Part shown: positions 16,406-25,248 of the stretch, piece after piece
Layout of the letters: the number at the start of each line of letters is the position of its first letter
Numbering within the stretch: the stretch's first letter is position 1
Source: Methylocystis sp.
GTDB taxonomy: Bacteria; Pseudomonadota; Alphaproteobacteria; Rhizobiales; Beijerinckiaceae
Direction: 5' to 3'
NCBI GenBank assembly: GCA_016178015.1
Contig: JACOUB010000039.1
Location: 1 to 33,860, forward strand
Length of the DNA: 33,860 nucleotides
Made by a program: the position numbers and the translations under genes
The notes under the pieces: model-generated
The model's database searches: none
What the model saw: only the letters and a program-made list of their open reading frames with translations
What the model was told of the DNA's origin: nothing

Positions 16406-16803
16406 ACCTGACCCAACGTCAGCTCGCTGCGCTGGCGAAGGTCAGCGCGCCGACCATCTCGCGTTTCGAGCAGAACGCGAAGGATATCCAATTGTCTTCG
16501 GCGCTGGCGATTCTGGGTGTGCTCGGCATGACCGATAAGCGGACCTTGGTTTTCACCGACCCGGCCTCGTCCTATGACAGCCGCGGCGTGACGTTCTGGG
16601 GCGAAGATGGCGTCAAGCCCATTCGTTGTCGTATCTCGCGCGAGGCGCTCGACGATCATTTTTCTGAAGGCGACAAGTTGCGGCCCGAGGCCGCGTTCAA
16701 GAAGCATCGGCCCGCCATCGAAGCCTTGGCGCGCCGTAAATATCTGCTGGGCCAGTTGGAGAGCGAAAATACGGTAGTGATTGCGACGCAGGACGTGGCG
16801 TGA
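16336..16803 (+). CDS. HTH (XRE) antitoxin-like protein with C-terminal DUF1488-like domain
   Basis: A 155-residue protein. Residues 24-60 form a Cro/XRE helix-turn-helix (NLTQRQLAALAKVSAPTISR, then FEQNAKD), the fold of HipB. Residues about 72-152 (GVTFWGEDGV, CRISREALDDHF, HRPAIEALARRKY) resemble DUF1488, usually a stand-alone small domain. It begins inside hipA (70-bp overlap, another frame, GGAG upstream), so it is co-translated and is the likely antitoxin and repressor of the unit. Canonical hipBA has the antitoxin first; here it is second. The DUF1488 assignment is from memory; that the protein neutralises HipA is inferred from position and the HTH. Confidence 0.75.
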   Translation: MERDLLLNWSVFVDEAIRRRRRMNLTQRQLAALAKVSAPTISRFEQNAKDIQLSSALAILGVLGMTDKRTLVFTDPASSYDSRGVTFWGEDGVKPIRCRISREALDDHFSEGDKLRPEAAFKKHRPAIEALARRKYLLGQLESENTVVIATQDVA

Positions 16804-16876
16804 CCCGCGGCCTACTCGCTCGAGCCCCGACAAATGCCGAACCCGAGATCGAGGAAGTCGCGACGAAGAGCAAGGG

Positions 16877-17353
16877 TCACCCCTTCTCGCGCAGCAGCCG
16901 CCCCTTTTCGCGGCTCCAATCGCGCTTCTTCTGCGCCTCGCGCTTGTCGTGCAGCTTCTTGCCGCGGCCTAGGGCGATCTGCAATTTGGCCCGCCCGCGC
17001 GCATTGAAGTAGAGCCGCAGGGGCACGATGGTCATGCCCTCGCGCTCCACGCCTTGCGCGAGCTTGGCGAGCTCACGCTGTTTCAACAACAATTTGCGCA
17101 GCCGCTTGGGCTCGTGATTGAAGCGGTTGCCGGCCATGTATTCGGGAATATTGGCGTTGACGAGCCAGGCTTCGCCGGCGCGATCGACATGGGCATAGCT
17201 CTCGGCGATGGTCGCCTTGCCGGTGCGCAACGACTTCACCTCGGTGCCGGTCAGGACGAGTCCGGCCTCGAACGTCTCGCCGATTTCGTAATCGAAGCGG
17301 GCGCGGCGGTTGTCGGCGACCACCTTGAAGTTGGGTTTGTCTTTTTCGGCCAC
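16877..17353 (-). CDS. smpB: SsrA-binding protein SmpB
   Basis: A 158-residue partner of tmRNA in rescue of stalled ribosomes. The OB-fold core reads [22 protein letters not shown], then [11 protein letters not shown] and NANIPEY, all diagnostic. The basic C-terminal tail ([20 protein letters not shown]) is the part that enters the mRNA channel. The start is a GTG at 17353 with TAGGA 7-8 nt upstream. It lies downstream of dapA on the same strand, a common pairing in Hyphomicrobiales. Confidence 0.96.
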   Translation of the reverse strand: MAEKDKPNFKVVADNRRARFDYEIGETFEAGLVLTGTEVKSLRTGKATIAESYAHVDRAGEAWLVNANIPEYMAGNRFNHEPKRLRKLLLKQRELAKLAQGVEREGMTIVPLRLYFNARGRAKLQIALGRGKKLHDKREAQKKRDWSREKGRLLREKG

Positions 17354-17373
17354 AAAAATTTCCTAAGAGGCAA

Positions 17374-17419
17374 TCGGCAGTAGGCATTCGGCAGTAAGCC
17401 TTCTAATGCCGACTGCCGA
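17374..17419. repeat. Inverted repeat between dapA and smpB
   Basis: TCGGCAGTAGGCATT (17374-17388) and AATGCCGACTGCCGA (17405-17419) are inverted repeats with one mismatch; the spacer repeats CGGCAGTA again. It begins 9 bp past the dapA stop and could act as attenuator or partial terminator before smpB, though no T-tract follows directly on the minus strand. Confidence 0.7.
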
Positions 17420-17428
17420 AGAAGCGCC

Positions 17429-18322
17429 TCACGCGCTCAGCGCGCCGGCGCGCACCATGGCGGCTCTGATCGCCTTCTTCGTCGGCTCGGTCGACGGAAC
17501 GAGCGGCAGACGCACCTCCTCGCTCGCCCGGCCGAGCAAGGACAGGCCATATTTGGCGCCGGTGACCCCCGCCTCGAGGAAGGTCGCGGCCTGCAACGGC
17601 ACGAGCCTGTCCTGAATTTGCAGCGCGCGCGCGAAATCGCCGGCGCGGCAAGCCTCTTGCAAATCGGCGCACAGCCGCGGCGCGATGTTCGACACGACGG
17701 AAATGCAGCCATGCGCGCCGGCCGCCATGCAAGCGAGCGCCGTGATGTCGTCGCCGGAAAGCTGAATGAAATCCGGCCCCATCGCGGCGCGCTGCAGCGA
17801 AATGCGGCCAACATTGCCGGTCGCGTCCTTGACGCCGACGATATTCGCCAGTTCGGAAAGGCGCTTCATGGTGTCGACGCTCATATCGACGACCGAGCGC
17901 GGCGGAATGTTGTAGATGACGATCGGAATCGAGATCGCCTCGCTCACCGCCTTGAAGTGCTGATACAGCCCTTCCTGATTGGGCCGGTTATAATAAGGCG
18001 TAACGACGAGAACGCCGTCGGCGCCGGCCTGTTCGGCATGACGCGCCAGCTCGACAGCCTCATGCGTGTTGTTGGAGCCGGCGCCGGCGATCACCGGCGC
18101 GCGGCCGCGCGCCGCGGCGATACACGCCTCGACCACGGCGCGATGCTCTTCATGGCTGAGCGTCGGACTTTCCCCCGTGGTGCCGACCGGCACGAGACCG
18201 TGCGTTCCGCTCTCGATCTGCCAATCGACGAGGGCGCGCAACTGGTCGAAATCGACGGCGCCATTCGTGAACGGCGTGACGAGCGCCGTTATTGAGCCGC
18301 GAAAAACTGCCTTCTTGCTCAT
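17429..18322 (-). CDS. dapA: 4-hydroxy-tetrahydrodipicolinate synthase
   Basis: A 297-residue TIM-barrel aldolase condensing pyruvate with aspartate semialdehyde, the first committed step to lysine and meso-diaminopimelate. Key residues are present: GTTGE (47-51), Y137 in IYNIPPRS and the Schiff-base lysine K165 in GVKDATG. The start at 18322 ([14 protein letters not shown]) is chosen because family members begin here; an upstream ATG at 18367 would add 15 unlike residues. Divergent from the lytic transglycosylase gene across 259 bp, a setting linking peptidoglycan precursor supply and turnover. In that gap I see only a TTGACG hexamer (18524-18529) with no clear -10. Confidence 0.95.
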   Translation of the reverse strand: MSKKAVFRGSITALVTPFTNGAVDFDQLRALVDWQIESGTHGLVPVGTTGESPTLSHEEHRAVVEACIAAARGRAPVIAGAGSNNTHEAVELARHAEQAGADGVLVVTPYYNRPNQEGLYQHFKAVSEAISIPIVIYNIPPRSVVDMSVDTMKRLSELANIVGVKDATGNVGRISLQRAAMGPDFIQLSGDDITALACMAAGAHGCISVVSNIAPRLCADLQEACRAGDFARALQIQDRLVPLQAATFLEAGVTGAKYGLSLLGRASEEVRLPLVPSTEPTKKAIRAAMVRAGALSA

Positions 18323-18581
18323 TTTATCAGCACTTTCGGCCTGCCTTACCGTCGCCGCAATCAGCACGGTATGTTGCGTGTGGCCATTTCATAGCGGCTG
18401 AGCGCCCATGAGAAAAGGGCTCTGGCGCGAGAACGCGTTCACGCGCAACCGGCGCGAGGACGAGAAGAGGAGCGTGCGTCGATCACATCGCCCGCGAATT
18501 CGCATGCAGGAGTTGGCGTGTGGTTGACGCTTCGTAAACGATAGGGGCAGGCTCGTTGTCGCACATTGGGAGCGCCGGCCG

Positions 18582-20813
18582 ATGACGTCGAGACACAAGG
18601 GCGCAGCCCGCTTCGCCTTTTTTGGTTTCGCGGCGGTCGGCCTGGCGACGATGGCCGCGCCGCAAGCTCCCGGCCATGGCCTGTCCTCGTTATTGGCGCC
18701 TTTCGCGCCGTGGGCTTCCGGGCACGGTTCGATCGAAGACGCGATGCGCGATGTTTTCGGTCGCGGACGCCAGCCGGCGCCACCCCCCCAACGGGCAGGC
18801 GAACTTTCCGCCGGATCGCCGCTTGTCGCCTATGCCCCGACGGACGGGCGGCCGGACCAGACAATCGCGCCGGAGCCCGCGCCGCTCGATCCCGCCGCTC
18901 TGCTCGGAGAAGACAGCGAAGCGTTTTCGCGAGCGCTTGCCTCTTTCAAAACGCACGACTTCGCCGCAGGCGAACAGGCGGCGACAGCGATCAAACAGCC
19001 CCTCCCCGCCACAGCGGCGCGGTGGGCGGGTCTGCGTTTGTTTCCGCGCGAAGCGGGCTTTGAGCGTTTGTCGCGTTTTATCGCCGGCCATCCTGGCTGG
19101 CCCGCCGCCGATTGGCTTCGAAGGCGCGCCGAAGAGGCGCTGTTTGGCGACAAACACCCCGACAAGGCCGTGAAGGCTTATTTCGCCTCTTACAAGCCAC
19201 TGACGCCAGCCGGAAAAACGGCCTTGGCGCGGGTGCTGCTGCATGACGGCGACACGGCCGGCGCCGGCGCCCTGGCCCGGGAAGTCTGGCGGGAGGAAGA
19301 CATCAACGAATCGCTGGAAGCCGCCGTCAAGAAAGAATTCGGCGGTTCTTTGAGCGCGGCCGATCACAAATACCGCGCCGATCGCCTGCTCTATGAGGAG
19401 AAGAACGGCGCGGCCATGCGCGCCGCCCAGCTCGCCGGCAAGGACATAGCGGCGCTCGCCCGCGCGCGCGTTGCGGCAAACGCCGAGAGCGCCAACGAAA
19501 AGACCTTCGCCGCCTTGCCGCCGGCCGTGCAAAACGATCCAGGGATCGTGTTCGCGCGCATTCATACGTTGCGCCTTGCCGAGAAAATAAGCGAAGCGGC
19601 GGCGCTCATGCGCGCTGCGCCGCGCGAACCCGAACGCATCGTCGACGGCGACGCCTGGTGGACGGAGCGGCGTCTCCTGGCGCGCAAGCTGCTCGACCGC
19701 GGCGACCCCGCCACCGCCTATATTCTCTGCGCGCAACACGCCGCGCGCACGACCTCCGCCAAGGTCGAAGCGGAGTTCCACGCCGGTTGGATCGCGCTGC
19801 GGTTCCTGGGCGACGCGGTAAAGGCGCAACGCCATTTCGACCAGTTGGCGCTCGTCGCCGAGACGCCGATCCAGAAGTCGCGCGCCGCCTATTGGCAGGG
19901 CCGCGCCCTGGAGGCCTTCGGGGCGCCAGAAGACATCGAAAAGGCCCGCGGCAGGTTCGAACGGGCCGCGGCGCATTCGACGACCTATTATGGACAATTG
20001 GCGCGGGCCAAACTCGGCGTCGCCGAGACGCCGTTGCGCAAACCGCCGCCGCCGGCCGAAGGCGACGCCCGCGCCGAGGCGGTGCGCGCCGTCGAGCTCT
20101 TGTTCGCCGTGAATGAGAAGGAGGTCGCCGCGCCGCTCGCCGCCGAGGCGGCGAAGCGCTTGACGAGCGAAGCGCAAGTTGCGGCGCTCGCCCAGGTCGC
20201 CGCGCGTCAGCGCGACGCCAGAATGTCTTTGGCCCTCGGCAAGCTCGCATCTTATCGCGGCGTGGCGATCGACGACTGCGCCTTTCCTGGCTACGGCGTT
20301 CCTCAATTCGCAGCGCTGCCGGGCTCCGCCTCGCGCGCGATCGTCTACGCCATCGCTCGCCAAGAGAGCGCTTTCGATTCCAAAGCCGTCTCCAGCGCGG
20401 GCGCCATGGGGCTGATGCAAATGATCGCCTCGACCGCGCGTCACACCGCGCGACAGGCCGGCGTCGGTTTCGACCCGCGCCGGATGACCAGCGAACCAGC
20501 CTTTAATGCGCAGCTCGGCGCCGCGCATCTCGGCACGCTGCTCGGCGAGCACAAGGGCTCTTATATCCTTACCTTCGCCGCCTATAACGCGGGCGGCAAA
20601 CGCGTCAAGGAATGGATCGACGCTTATGGCGATCCACGTCGCAAAGAGATCGATCCCATCGACTGGGTCGAACGCATTCCCATCAGCGAAACGCGCAATT
20701 ACATCCAGCGCGTCATTGAAAATCTCGTGGTTTATCGCGCGAAATTCAGCGATTTTGACATGCGGCCGCCGCAGATGGATCTCGCCCGCGCCGAAGCGCC
20801 GAGCGGGCGCTGA
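18582..20813 (+). CDS. Soluble-type lytic murein transglycosylase
   Basis: A 743-residue periplasmic enzyme that cleaves peptidoglycan glycan strands to 1,6-anhydro products. A hydrophobic export signal lies at about 9-27, then a Pro-rich linker, a long alpha-helical superhelix (about 110-560) rich in TPR-like helices, and the C-terminal SLT domain. The catalytic glutamate is E595 in ARQESAFDSKAVSS, followed by GAMGLMQM and AAYNAGGKRV. The layout matches the Slt70 family. GGGAG lies 9 nt before the ATG. It converges on the YfhO-like gene, with a double hairpin in between. Confidence 0.92.
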   Translation: MTSRHKGAARFAFFGFAAVGLATMAAPQAPGHGLSSLLAPFAPWASGHGSIEDAMRDVFGRGRQPAPPPQRAGELSAGSPLVAYAPTDGRPDQTIAPEPAPLDPAALLGEDSEAFSRALASFKTHDFAAGEQAATAIKQPLPATAARWAGLRLFPREAGFERLSRFIAGHPGWPAADWLRRRAEEALFGDKHPDKAVKAYFASYKPLTPAGKTALARVLLHDGDTAGAGALAREVWREEDINESLEAAVKKEFGGSLSAADHKYRADRLLYEEKNGAAMRAAQLAGKDIAALARARVAANAESANEKTFAALPPAVQNDPGIVFARIHTLRLAEKISEAAALMRAAPREPERIVDGDAWWTERRLLARKLLDRGDPATAYILCAQHAARTTSAKVEAEFHAGWIALRFLGDAVKAQRHFDQLALVAETPIQKSRAAYWQGRALEAFGAPEDIEKARGRFERAAAHSTTYYGQLARAKLGVAETPLRKPPPPAEGDARAEAVRAVELLFAVNEKEVAAPLAAEAAKRLTSEAQVAALAQVAARQRDARMSLALGKLASYRGVAIDDCAFPGYGVPQFAALPGSASRAIVYAIARQESAFDSKAVSSAGAMGLMQMIASTARHTARQAGVGFDPRRMTSEPAFNAQLGAAHLGTLLGEHKGSYILTFAAYNAGGKRVKEWIDAYGDPRRKEIDPIDWVERIPISETRNYIQRVIENLVVYRAKFSDFDMRPPQMDLARAEAPSGR

Positions 20814-20845
20814 GAGTGTCCGGGTAATTACTGCGGTTTGCGCGC

Positions 20846-20890
20846 CCCTCTCCCGCTTGCGGGAGAGGGTGGCTCGACGAAGTCGAGCCA
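20846..20890. repeat. Double-hairpin intergenic repeat (copy 2)
   Basis: Hairpin 1 has 11-bp arms 20846-20856 and 20859-20869 with a TT loop; hairpin 2 is TGGCTCGAC-gaa-GTCGAGCCA (20870-20890). Its design matches 669-710 but the second stem is a different sequence, with both arms changed together and the GAA loop kept. It lies between the convergent transglycosylase and YfhO-like stops, only 3 bp from the latter, so a two-way terminator or 3'-end barrier is a reasonable guess. Confidence 0.8.
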
Positions 20891-20893
20891 GCC

Positions 20894-23182
20894 CTATTCC
20901 CCAACAAATCCCTTCAACAGCCCTTGCAGCGGACGAAACAAAAAACGCACGTCGTGCCGCCCGGCGGGAACGGGAACGGCGCGGAACATGACGTTGGCGC
21001 GCAGCAGCGGCGCCGGTCGTCCGTCCACCTCGGCGATCCACCACGGATGCCAAACGTCGTTGAGCGCCACGTAACCGCCGCCTCTCGGCGCCTCCGCTTC
21101 GATCAGAATGTCGGTGTTGCGATAGGAGGCGATGCGCGCGTGGCCAGCGGCCGCACGCCCCCCAGCAGCGCCGTCGCAAGTCGGCGCCTCCTCCAAAAGG
21201 ACGGTGGCGCGATAATCCACGTCGGGCCACACGCCGTCTTCCGCCATCTTGGCGAAATCGGCGCGCCGGGCGCAGGTCGCGAGCAGCACGCGCGGCAGGG
21301 CGCGCTTGTTCTCGTAAACATAGGCGTCCTTGGTGCGCACCAGGAAATCCACGTCGCCCGGCTGCAAATGCTTGTCGATCGCTTCGATCGGAACGCCCGT
21401 TGCGATAAAGCGCAGGCCCAACAGATCGGCCATCGTCGAGCGGTATGAGGAAAAGAGCGGCGAGAACACGCGCTGCTCGGGCAGCGCCACATGGTCGCCC
21501 GCCCCCGTTGCGTCCTGGAACAGTTTCAGCCGGATCGGATTGTAACCGAGATCATGGTCGAGGCCGTGGACGAGGCTGGCGTTGGGCCAATGGAAACCGA
21601 CGCCGGCGAGTTCGATGCGGTCGCGCCGGTCGGGCGCGGCGGTCGCCGCGAGCCGCTCGCGCAGCAGCGCGATCGTGTCGTTGCGGCTGTCAGTTCGCAA
21701 GACGTCGAATTGCGCCGGCGGCGCCGCCGTCGATTCATTGGGCGCGTTGCCGACGGCAAGATCGACAGTCATTGCGGCGCCTACGACGGGCAGAAGTAGG
21801 AAGCCGCGCGATTCCATGCGCCGCGCCAAGGCGAGAATAACGAAAGCGAGCGCCGCGAAGCCTGCGCTCTGCAACATTGGCGGGACAGCGACGGCGAGGC
21901 GATCCTTGGCGAAAGCGACGGAGGCGGCGATCGCCAGCGCGGCAGCGACTGCGCCGGCAACAACATCGAACCGCAGCTTGGCGCGTCCGGTCGCCACGAG
22001 ATGCAAACTGTAGCCCGCGATAATCGCCAGAATGGCGCAGAGCGGAAAGGTCGCATCGGCCGGGCGGCGAAACAGGTCGACGCCGGGAAAGGCGAACATG
22101 AATTGAAAGACCGGCGTGAAACGGCCGAGCGCATAGAGGGCAAGCGCCGCCGCCGCGACGACGAAAAACCAAATGTCGCGATTGGCGGGGAAACCGCGCC
22201 GCAACGCGGCGAGCAAGGCCAGCGCCGGCAGCGCGCCCATGTAGACGTCGCCCATGTTGCGCGCCAGAAAAATGTCGCTCGTGCCGAAGGCTGGCGAGGG
22301 CGGTCCCCAGAAATCCTGCAACGGACCGGCGGTCCCATAAAGATTGGCGGAGATCAACGTCAGAAAGGACGCCGGATGCAGCGAGCCCTGCAAAGCGCCG
22401 GCAAGATCGATGGCGGGGCGGTTCGATTGGCGCGCGAGCTCCAAGGTAAAGGCGAGCGGCAGCGCGGCGATCGCCAAACCGCAGACGAGACCAGCGAGCA
22501 GCGGCGCGACAGCGGTGACGATCTTGCGGTCGTCGCTGGCGACACGATAAATCGCATAGGCAGCTAAGACGAGAACCTCCAGAAACGCGACCTGATCGCG
22601 CCCCAGCACAAGAAAGGCGGCGACCACGCCCGCGGCCGCGCCCCAGGCGACCGAGCGTTTTTCAAGCGCGCGCGCGAGCAGCCACAAGGTCACGGGAAAC
22701 CAGGACAGGCTCATCGCCTCGCCGGTGTGCTGGATGCGCCAGGCCGCCGAACCGCCGAACGCGAAGGCGAGCGCCGCAGCCAGCGCGCCGGAAGCATGCC
22801 AGCCGCGATCGCGAAAGAAGGCGATGACCGCAAGTCCGCCCATCGCCAGCATGGCGAACACGAGCGAGTCTTCGAGACGAAACGACGGCTCGGGCGAAAA
22901 CCATGCCGCGATCAGAAAAAAAGGCGAGAAGATCAGCGATTGCGGATCGGCGACGTGGGGCGATCCGGCGAACACATAGGGCGTCCAGAACGGCGATTGC
23001 CCCGTGTGCAGGGCATGGGCGAGAAAGACGAACTGCGGCTGGAAATGCGCCTTGGCGTCGAAGGGAATGGTGACCGCCCCCGAGATCCAGGGGAGCGCCA
23101 AAATCAGCGCGCAAACCAGAAAGACGATCGCTGCGGCCCCATGGCCGCCAGCGGGGTCATGAATTCGCGCCGAGGAAGTCAT
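20894..23182 (-). CDS. Large multi-spanning membrane protein, YfhO/GT-C-like
   Basis: A 762-residue inner-membrane protein with about ten or more hydrophobic segments in the first two thirds, and a soluble C-terminal part (about 510-762). The N-terminal pattern FDAKAHFQPQFVFLAHAL and FAGSPHVADPQSLIFSP resembles YfhO-like/GT-C fold proteins, which use lipid-linked sugars to modify polymers or lipids. The acceptor is unknown. The ATG at 23182 lies exactly in the terminal repeat of the element at 23181-23456, so the upstream promoter and leader come from that element. It converges on the transglycosylase gene. Confidence 0.7.
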   Translation of the reverse strand: MTSSARIHDPAGGHGAAAIVFLVCALILALPWISGAVTIPFDAKAHFQPQFVFLAHALHTGQSPFWTPYVFAGSPHVADPQSLIFSPFFLIAAWFSPEPSFRLEDSLVFAMLAMGGLAVIAFFRDRGWHASGALAAALAFAFGGSAAWRIQHTGEAMSLSWFPVTLWLLARALEKRSVAWGAAAGVVAAFLVLGRDQVAFLEVLVLAAYAIYRVASDDRKIVTAVAPLLAGLVCGLAIAALPLAFTLELARQSNRPAIDLAGALQGSLHPASFLTLISANLYGTAGPLQDFWGPPSPAFGTSDIFLARNMGDVYMGALPALALLAALRRGFPANRDIWFFVVAAAALALYALGRFTPVFQFMFAFPGVDLFRRPADATFPLCAILAIIAGYSLHLVATGRAKLRFDVVAGAVAAALAIAASVAFAKDRLAVAVPPMLQSAGFAALAFVILALARRMESRGFLLLPVVGAAMTVDLAVGNAPNESTAAPPAQFDVLRTDSRNDTIALLRERLAATAAPDRRDRIELAGVGFHWPNASLVHGLDHDLGYNPIRLKLFQDATGAGDHVALPEQRVFSPLFSSYRSTMADLLGLRFIATGVPIEAIDKHLQPGDVDFLVRTKDAYVYENKRALPRVLLATCARRADFAKMAEDGVWPDVDYRATVLLEEAPTCDGAAGGRAAAGHARIASYRNTDILIEAEAPRGGGYVALNDVWHPWWIAEVDGRPAPLLRANVMFRAVPVPAGRHDVRFLFRPLQGLLKGFVGE

Positions 23183-23456
23183 ACGAAATCCGGTTGATCG
23201 ACTCGGATGACCGGGCGCCGGATTTCGCGCGTTCCTAGATCCGGGCCAATCCCCCGGCCCCTCACCTCACCTCTCCCCGCTTTCGCGGGGAGAGGGGCGG
23301 CAGGCGTTGCGCCTTCCCCCAAATCCTCCGCGCGATCCCACCGCGGCCAAGGTAATGGGCGTGGCGCCGATGACCCCTCTCCCCGCTTGCGGGGAGAGGT
23401 GAGGCGAGGGGCTCGGGAGATTTGCACGCACGAAATTGATCACGCGGATTTCGTAT
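23181..23456. mobile_element. MITE-like element with ATACGAAATCCG termini (element 2)
   Basis: The ends ATACGAAATCCGGTTGATC (23181-23199) and GATCACGCGGATTTCGTAT (23438-23456) are inverted repeats matching at 17 of 19. Inside, a second pair of 25-bp inverted repeats (23256-23280 with 23389-23413, two mismatches) carries CTCTCCCCGC hairpins at 23270-23295 and 23376-23399. The left end shares GTCATACGA-xx-TCCGG-x-TGATC with element 1. No coding capacity is seen. It fills nearly the whole 306-bp gap between the YfhO-like gene and radC. Confidence 0.65.
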
Positions 23457-23488
23457 CATATTGCTGCTTCCGGTTGCTCACATTCCCC

Positions 23489-24256
23489 TCAAATCAACTT
23501 CAGCCCCTTCAAACTCGCGTGGCCGTCGCGGCCGACGATGAGGTGGTCGTGGACCGCGATGCCGAACGGCTGCGCGATTGTCGCGATGTCGCGCGTCATG
23601 CGAATGTCGGCGTTCGACGGGGTCGGATCGCCGGAGGGGTGATTGTGGGCGAGAATGAGCGCGGAGGCGCCGAGCTCCAGGGCGCGGCGCACCACTTCGC
23701 GCGGATAGACCGGCGTGTGATCGATGGTGCCGACGCCCTGCACCTCGTCGGCGATCAGGGCGTTACGCTTATCTAAGAACAGAATGCGGAATTCCTCACG
23801 CTCGCCATAGGCCATGGCCGCGCGGCAGTAATCGAGCACGTCCATGAAGGAGCAAAGCACCGCGCGCCTTTGTAAAGCGCCGCGCGCCAGGCGGCGCGCC
23901 GCCGCCTCGATGAGCTTGATCTCGCAGATGGCGGCCTCGCTTAAGCCCTCGATCTCGCGCAGACGCTCGGGGCGCGCCGCCACCACTTCGGAATAGGAGC
24001 CGAAGCGTGCAATCAGCGCCTTGGCCAACGGTTTCACGTCGCGCCGCGTGATGGCGCGAAACAGCAAAAGCTCGAGCAATTCATAGTCGGCGAGCGCCGC
24101 CTCGCCGGCCTCGAGAAAACGGTCGCGCAGCCGCTGGCGATGGCCGAGAAAATGCGGCGATTCTTCGCGCAGGCCGCCACCCCCGCCGCCCCCGGCCGCG
24201 CCTTTGGCCGCGTCAGCCTTGCTCGTCTCGCCCTTGCTCGTCTCGCCCTTGGTCAT
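23489..24256 (-). CDS. radC: RadC family JAB/MPN-domain protein
   Basis: A 255-residue RadC protein. After a low-complexity N-terminus (about 2-27, GETSK repeats then a Gly run), a helix-hairpin-helix-like domain (about 35-110) precedes the JAB/MPN metalloprotease-like domain with [14 protein letters not shown] (204-217), the conserved His-His-Asp metal motif. The cellular role of RadC is unsettled despite the name. The start at 24256 overlaps the map stop (ATGA); the frame upstream is map's shadow. map-radC linkage is common in the class. Confidence 0.92.
   Translation of the reverse strand: MTKGETSKGETSKADAAKGAAGGGGGGGLREESPHFLGHRQRLRDRFLEAGEAALADYELLELLLFRAITRRDVKPLAKALIARFGSYSEVVAARPERLREIEGLSEAAICEIKLIEAAARRLARGALQRRAVLCSFMDVLDYCRAAMAYGEREEFRILFLDKRNALIADEVQGVGTIDHTPVYPREVVRRALELGASALILAHNHPSGDPTPSNADIRMTRDIATIAQPFGIAVHDHLIVGRDGHASLKGLKLI
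24218..24247. repeat. 15-bp tandem repeat inside the radC 5' end
   Basis: CTTGCTCGTCTCGCC occurs twice in exact tandem (24218-24232 and 24233-24247), with a partial third unit running to the start codon. In radC it encodes the GETSK pentapeptide repeat, and being a multiple of three it can change copy number without a frameshift. Confidence 0.85.
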
Positions 24257-25095
24257 GGCGCGGGACGGGCGCCTGTTTGCATCGGATGATCGAGTCCCGC
24301 CGGCGACAGCGTAAAGATTTCGCATCCCGTTTCGGTGACGCCGAGCGAGTGCTCGAATTGCGCCGACAGCGAGCGATCGCGGGTCACGGCGGTCCAGCCG
24401 TCGGAAAGAATCTTCACCTGCGGCCGGCCGAGATTGATCATCGGCTCGATGGTGAAGAACATGCCCGGCCGCAGTTCGACGCCCTCGCCCGGCGTCCCGT
24501 AGTGCAAGATGTTCGGCTCGTCGTGGAACAGCCGACCGAGACCGTGGCCGCAAAAATCGCGCACCACGGAACAGCGCTCGCTTTCGGCATAGCGCTGGAT
24601 GGCGGCGCCGATATCGCCCGTGGCCCCGCCGGGCCTGATTGCCGCGATGCCCCGCATCAGCGCCTCGTGGGTGACGTCGATGAGCCGGCGAGCGCGGCGC
24701 GGGATTTCGCCCACCGCGAACATGCGGCTGGCGTCGCCGTGCCAACCGTCCACGATCAAGGTCACGTCGATGTTCACGATGTCGCCCTCGCGCAGCGGCT
24801 TATTGTCGGGGATGCCGTGGCAGACGACATGATTGATCGAGGTGCAGATGGACTTGCGGTAGCCGCGGTAGTCGAGCGGCGCCGGATAGGCCGCATGGGC
24901 CATGGCGAAGTCGAAGACGAGATCGTCGAGCGCCTGCGTGGTGACGCCCGGCCGCACATGTTCAGCCAACATATCGAGCGCCCGCGCCGTAATCCTTCCG
25001 GCTCGGCGCATCGCGGCGAAATCCGCCGGTCCGTGGATTTTGATCTGGCCGCTCTTGCGGCCGGCGCCGGCAAGGTGAGACTCGACAAAGACCAT
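24253..25095 (-). CDS. map: Methionine aminopeptidase, type I
   Basis: A 280-residue cytosolic enzyme removing the initiator methionine from new proteins. The five metal ligands are visible: D110 (NIDVT), D121 (GDASRMF), H184 (GHGLG), E217 (TIEPM) and E248 (QFEHS). It also has the conserved NHVVCHGIP (88-96). The leader of about 20 residues is longer than in E. coli MetAP, as is usual in alphaproteobacteria. It overlaps radC by 4 bp and is divergent from the CinA-like gene across 153 bp. Confidence 0.95.
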   Translation of the reverse strand: MVFVESHLAGAGRKSGQIKIHGPADFAAMRRAGRITARALDMLAEHVRPGVTTQALDDLVFDFAMAHAAYPAPLDYRGYRKSICTSINHVVCHGIPDNKPLREGDIVNIDVTLIVDGWHGDASRMFAVGEIPRRARRLIDVTHEALMRGIAAIRPGGATGDIGAAIQRYAESERCSVVRDFCGHGLGRLFHDEPNILHYGTPGEGVELRPGMFFTIEPMINLGRPQVKILSDGWTAVTRDRSLSAQFEHSLGVTETGCEIFTLSPAGLDHPMQTGARPAP

Positions 25096-25248
25096 CGGGG
25101 TTCTTTTTTAAGGGTCCTTTGATTGTTGTCCGTAAATTAAGCTTTTGACGCCGCAAAGCAAGAAGGCGGCGCCTTAGCGAGGCGATTTGAACTGGCGTTC
25201 GCCGGCGGTTGCGCCATAATCGCCAAAAAAAGCCAGGGGAGCGGCCGC

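Noticed and set aside
18690-21230. 846-codon open frame on - strand opposite the lytic transglycosylase
   Set aside because: The + strand has a signal sequence and an intact SLT catalytic domain; the minus frame is Arg-rich without motifs and runs through a repeat.
23256-23413. CRISPR array suggested by repeated CTCTCCCCGC segments
   Set aside because: Only two copies, in inverted orientation, one spacer-like gap, and no cas genes; these are hairpins of a dispersed element.
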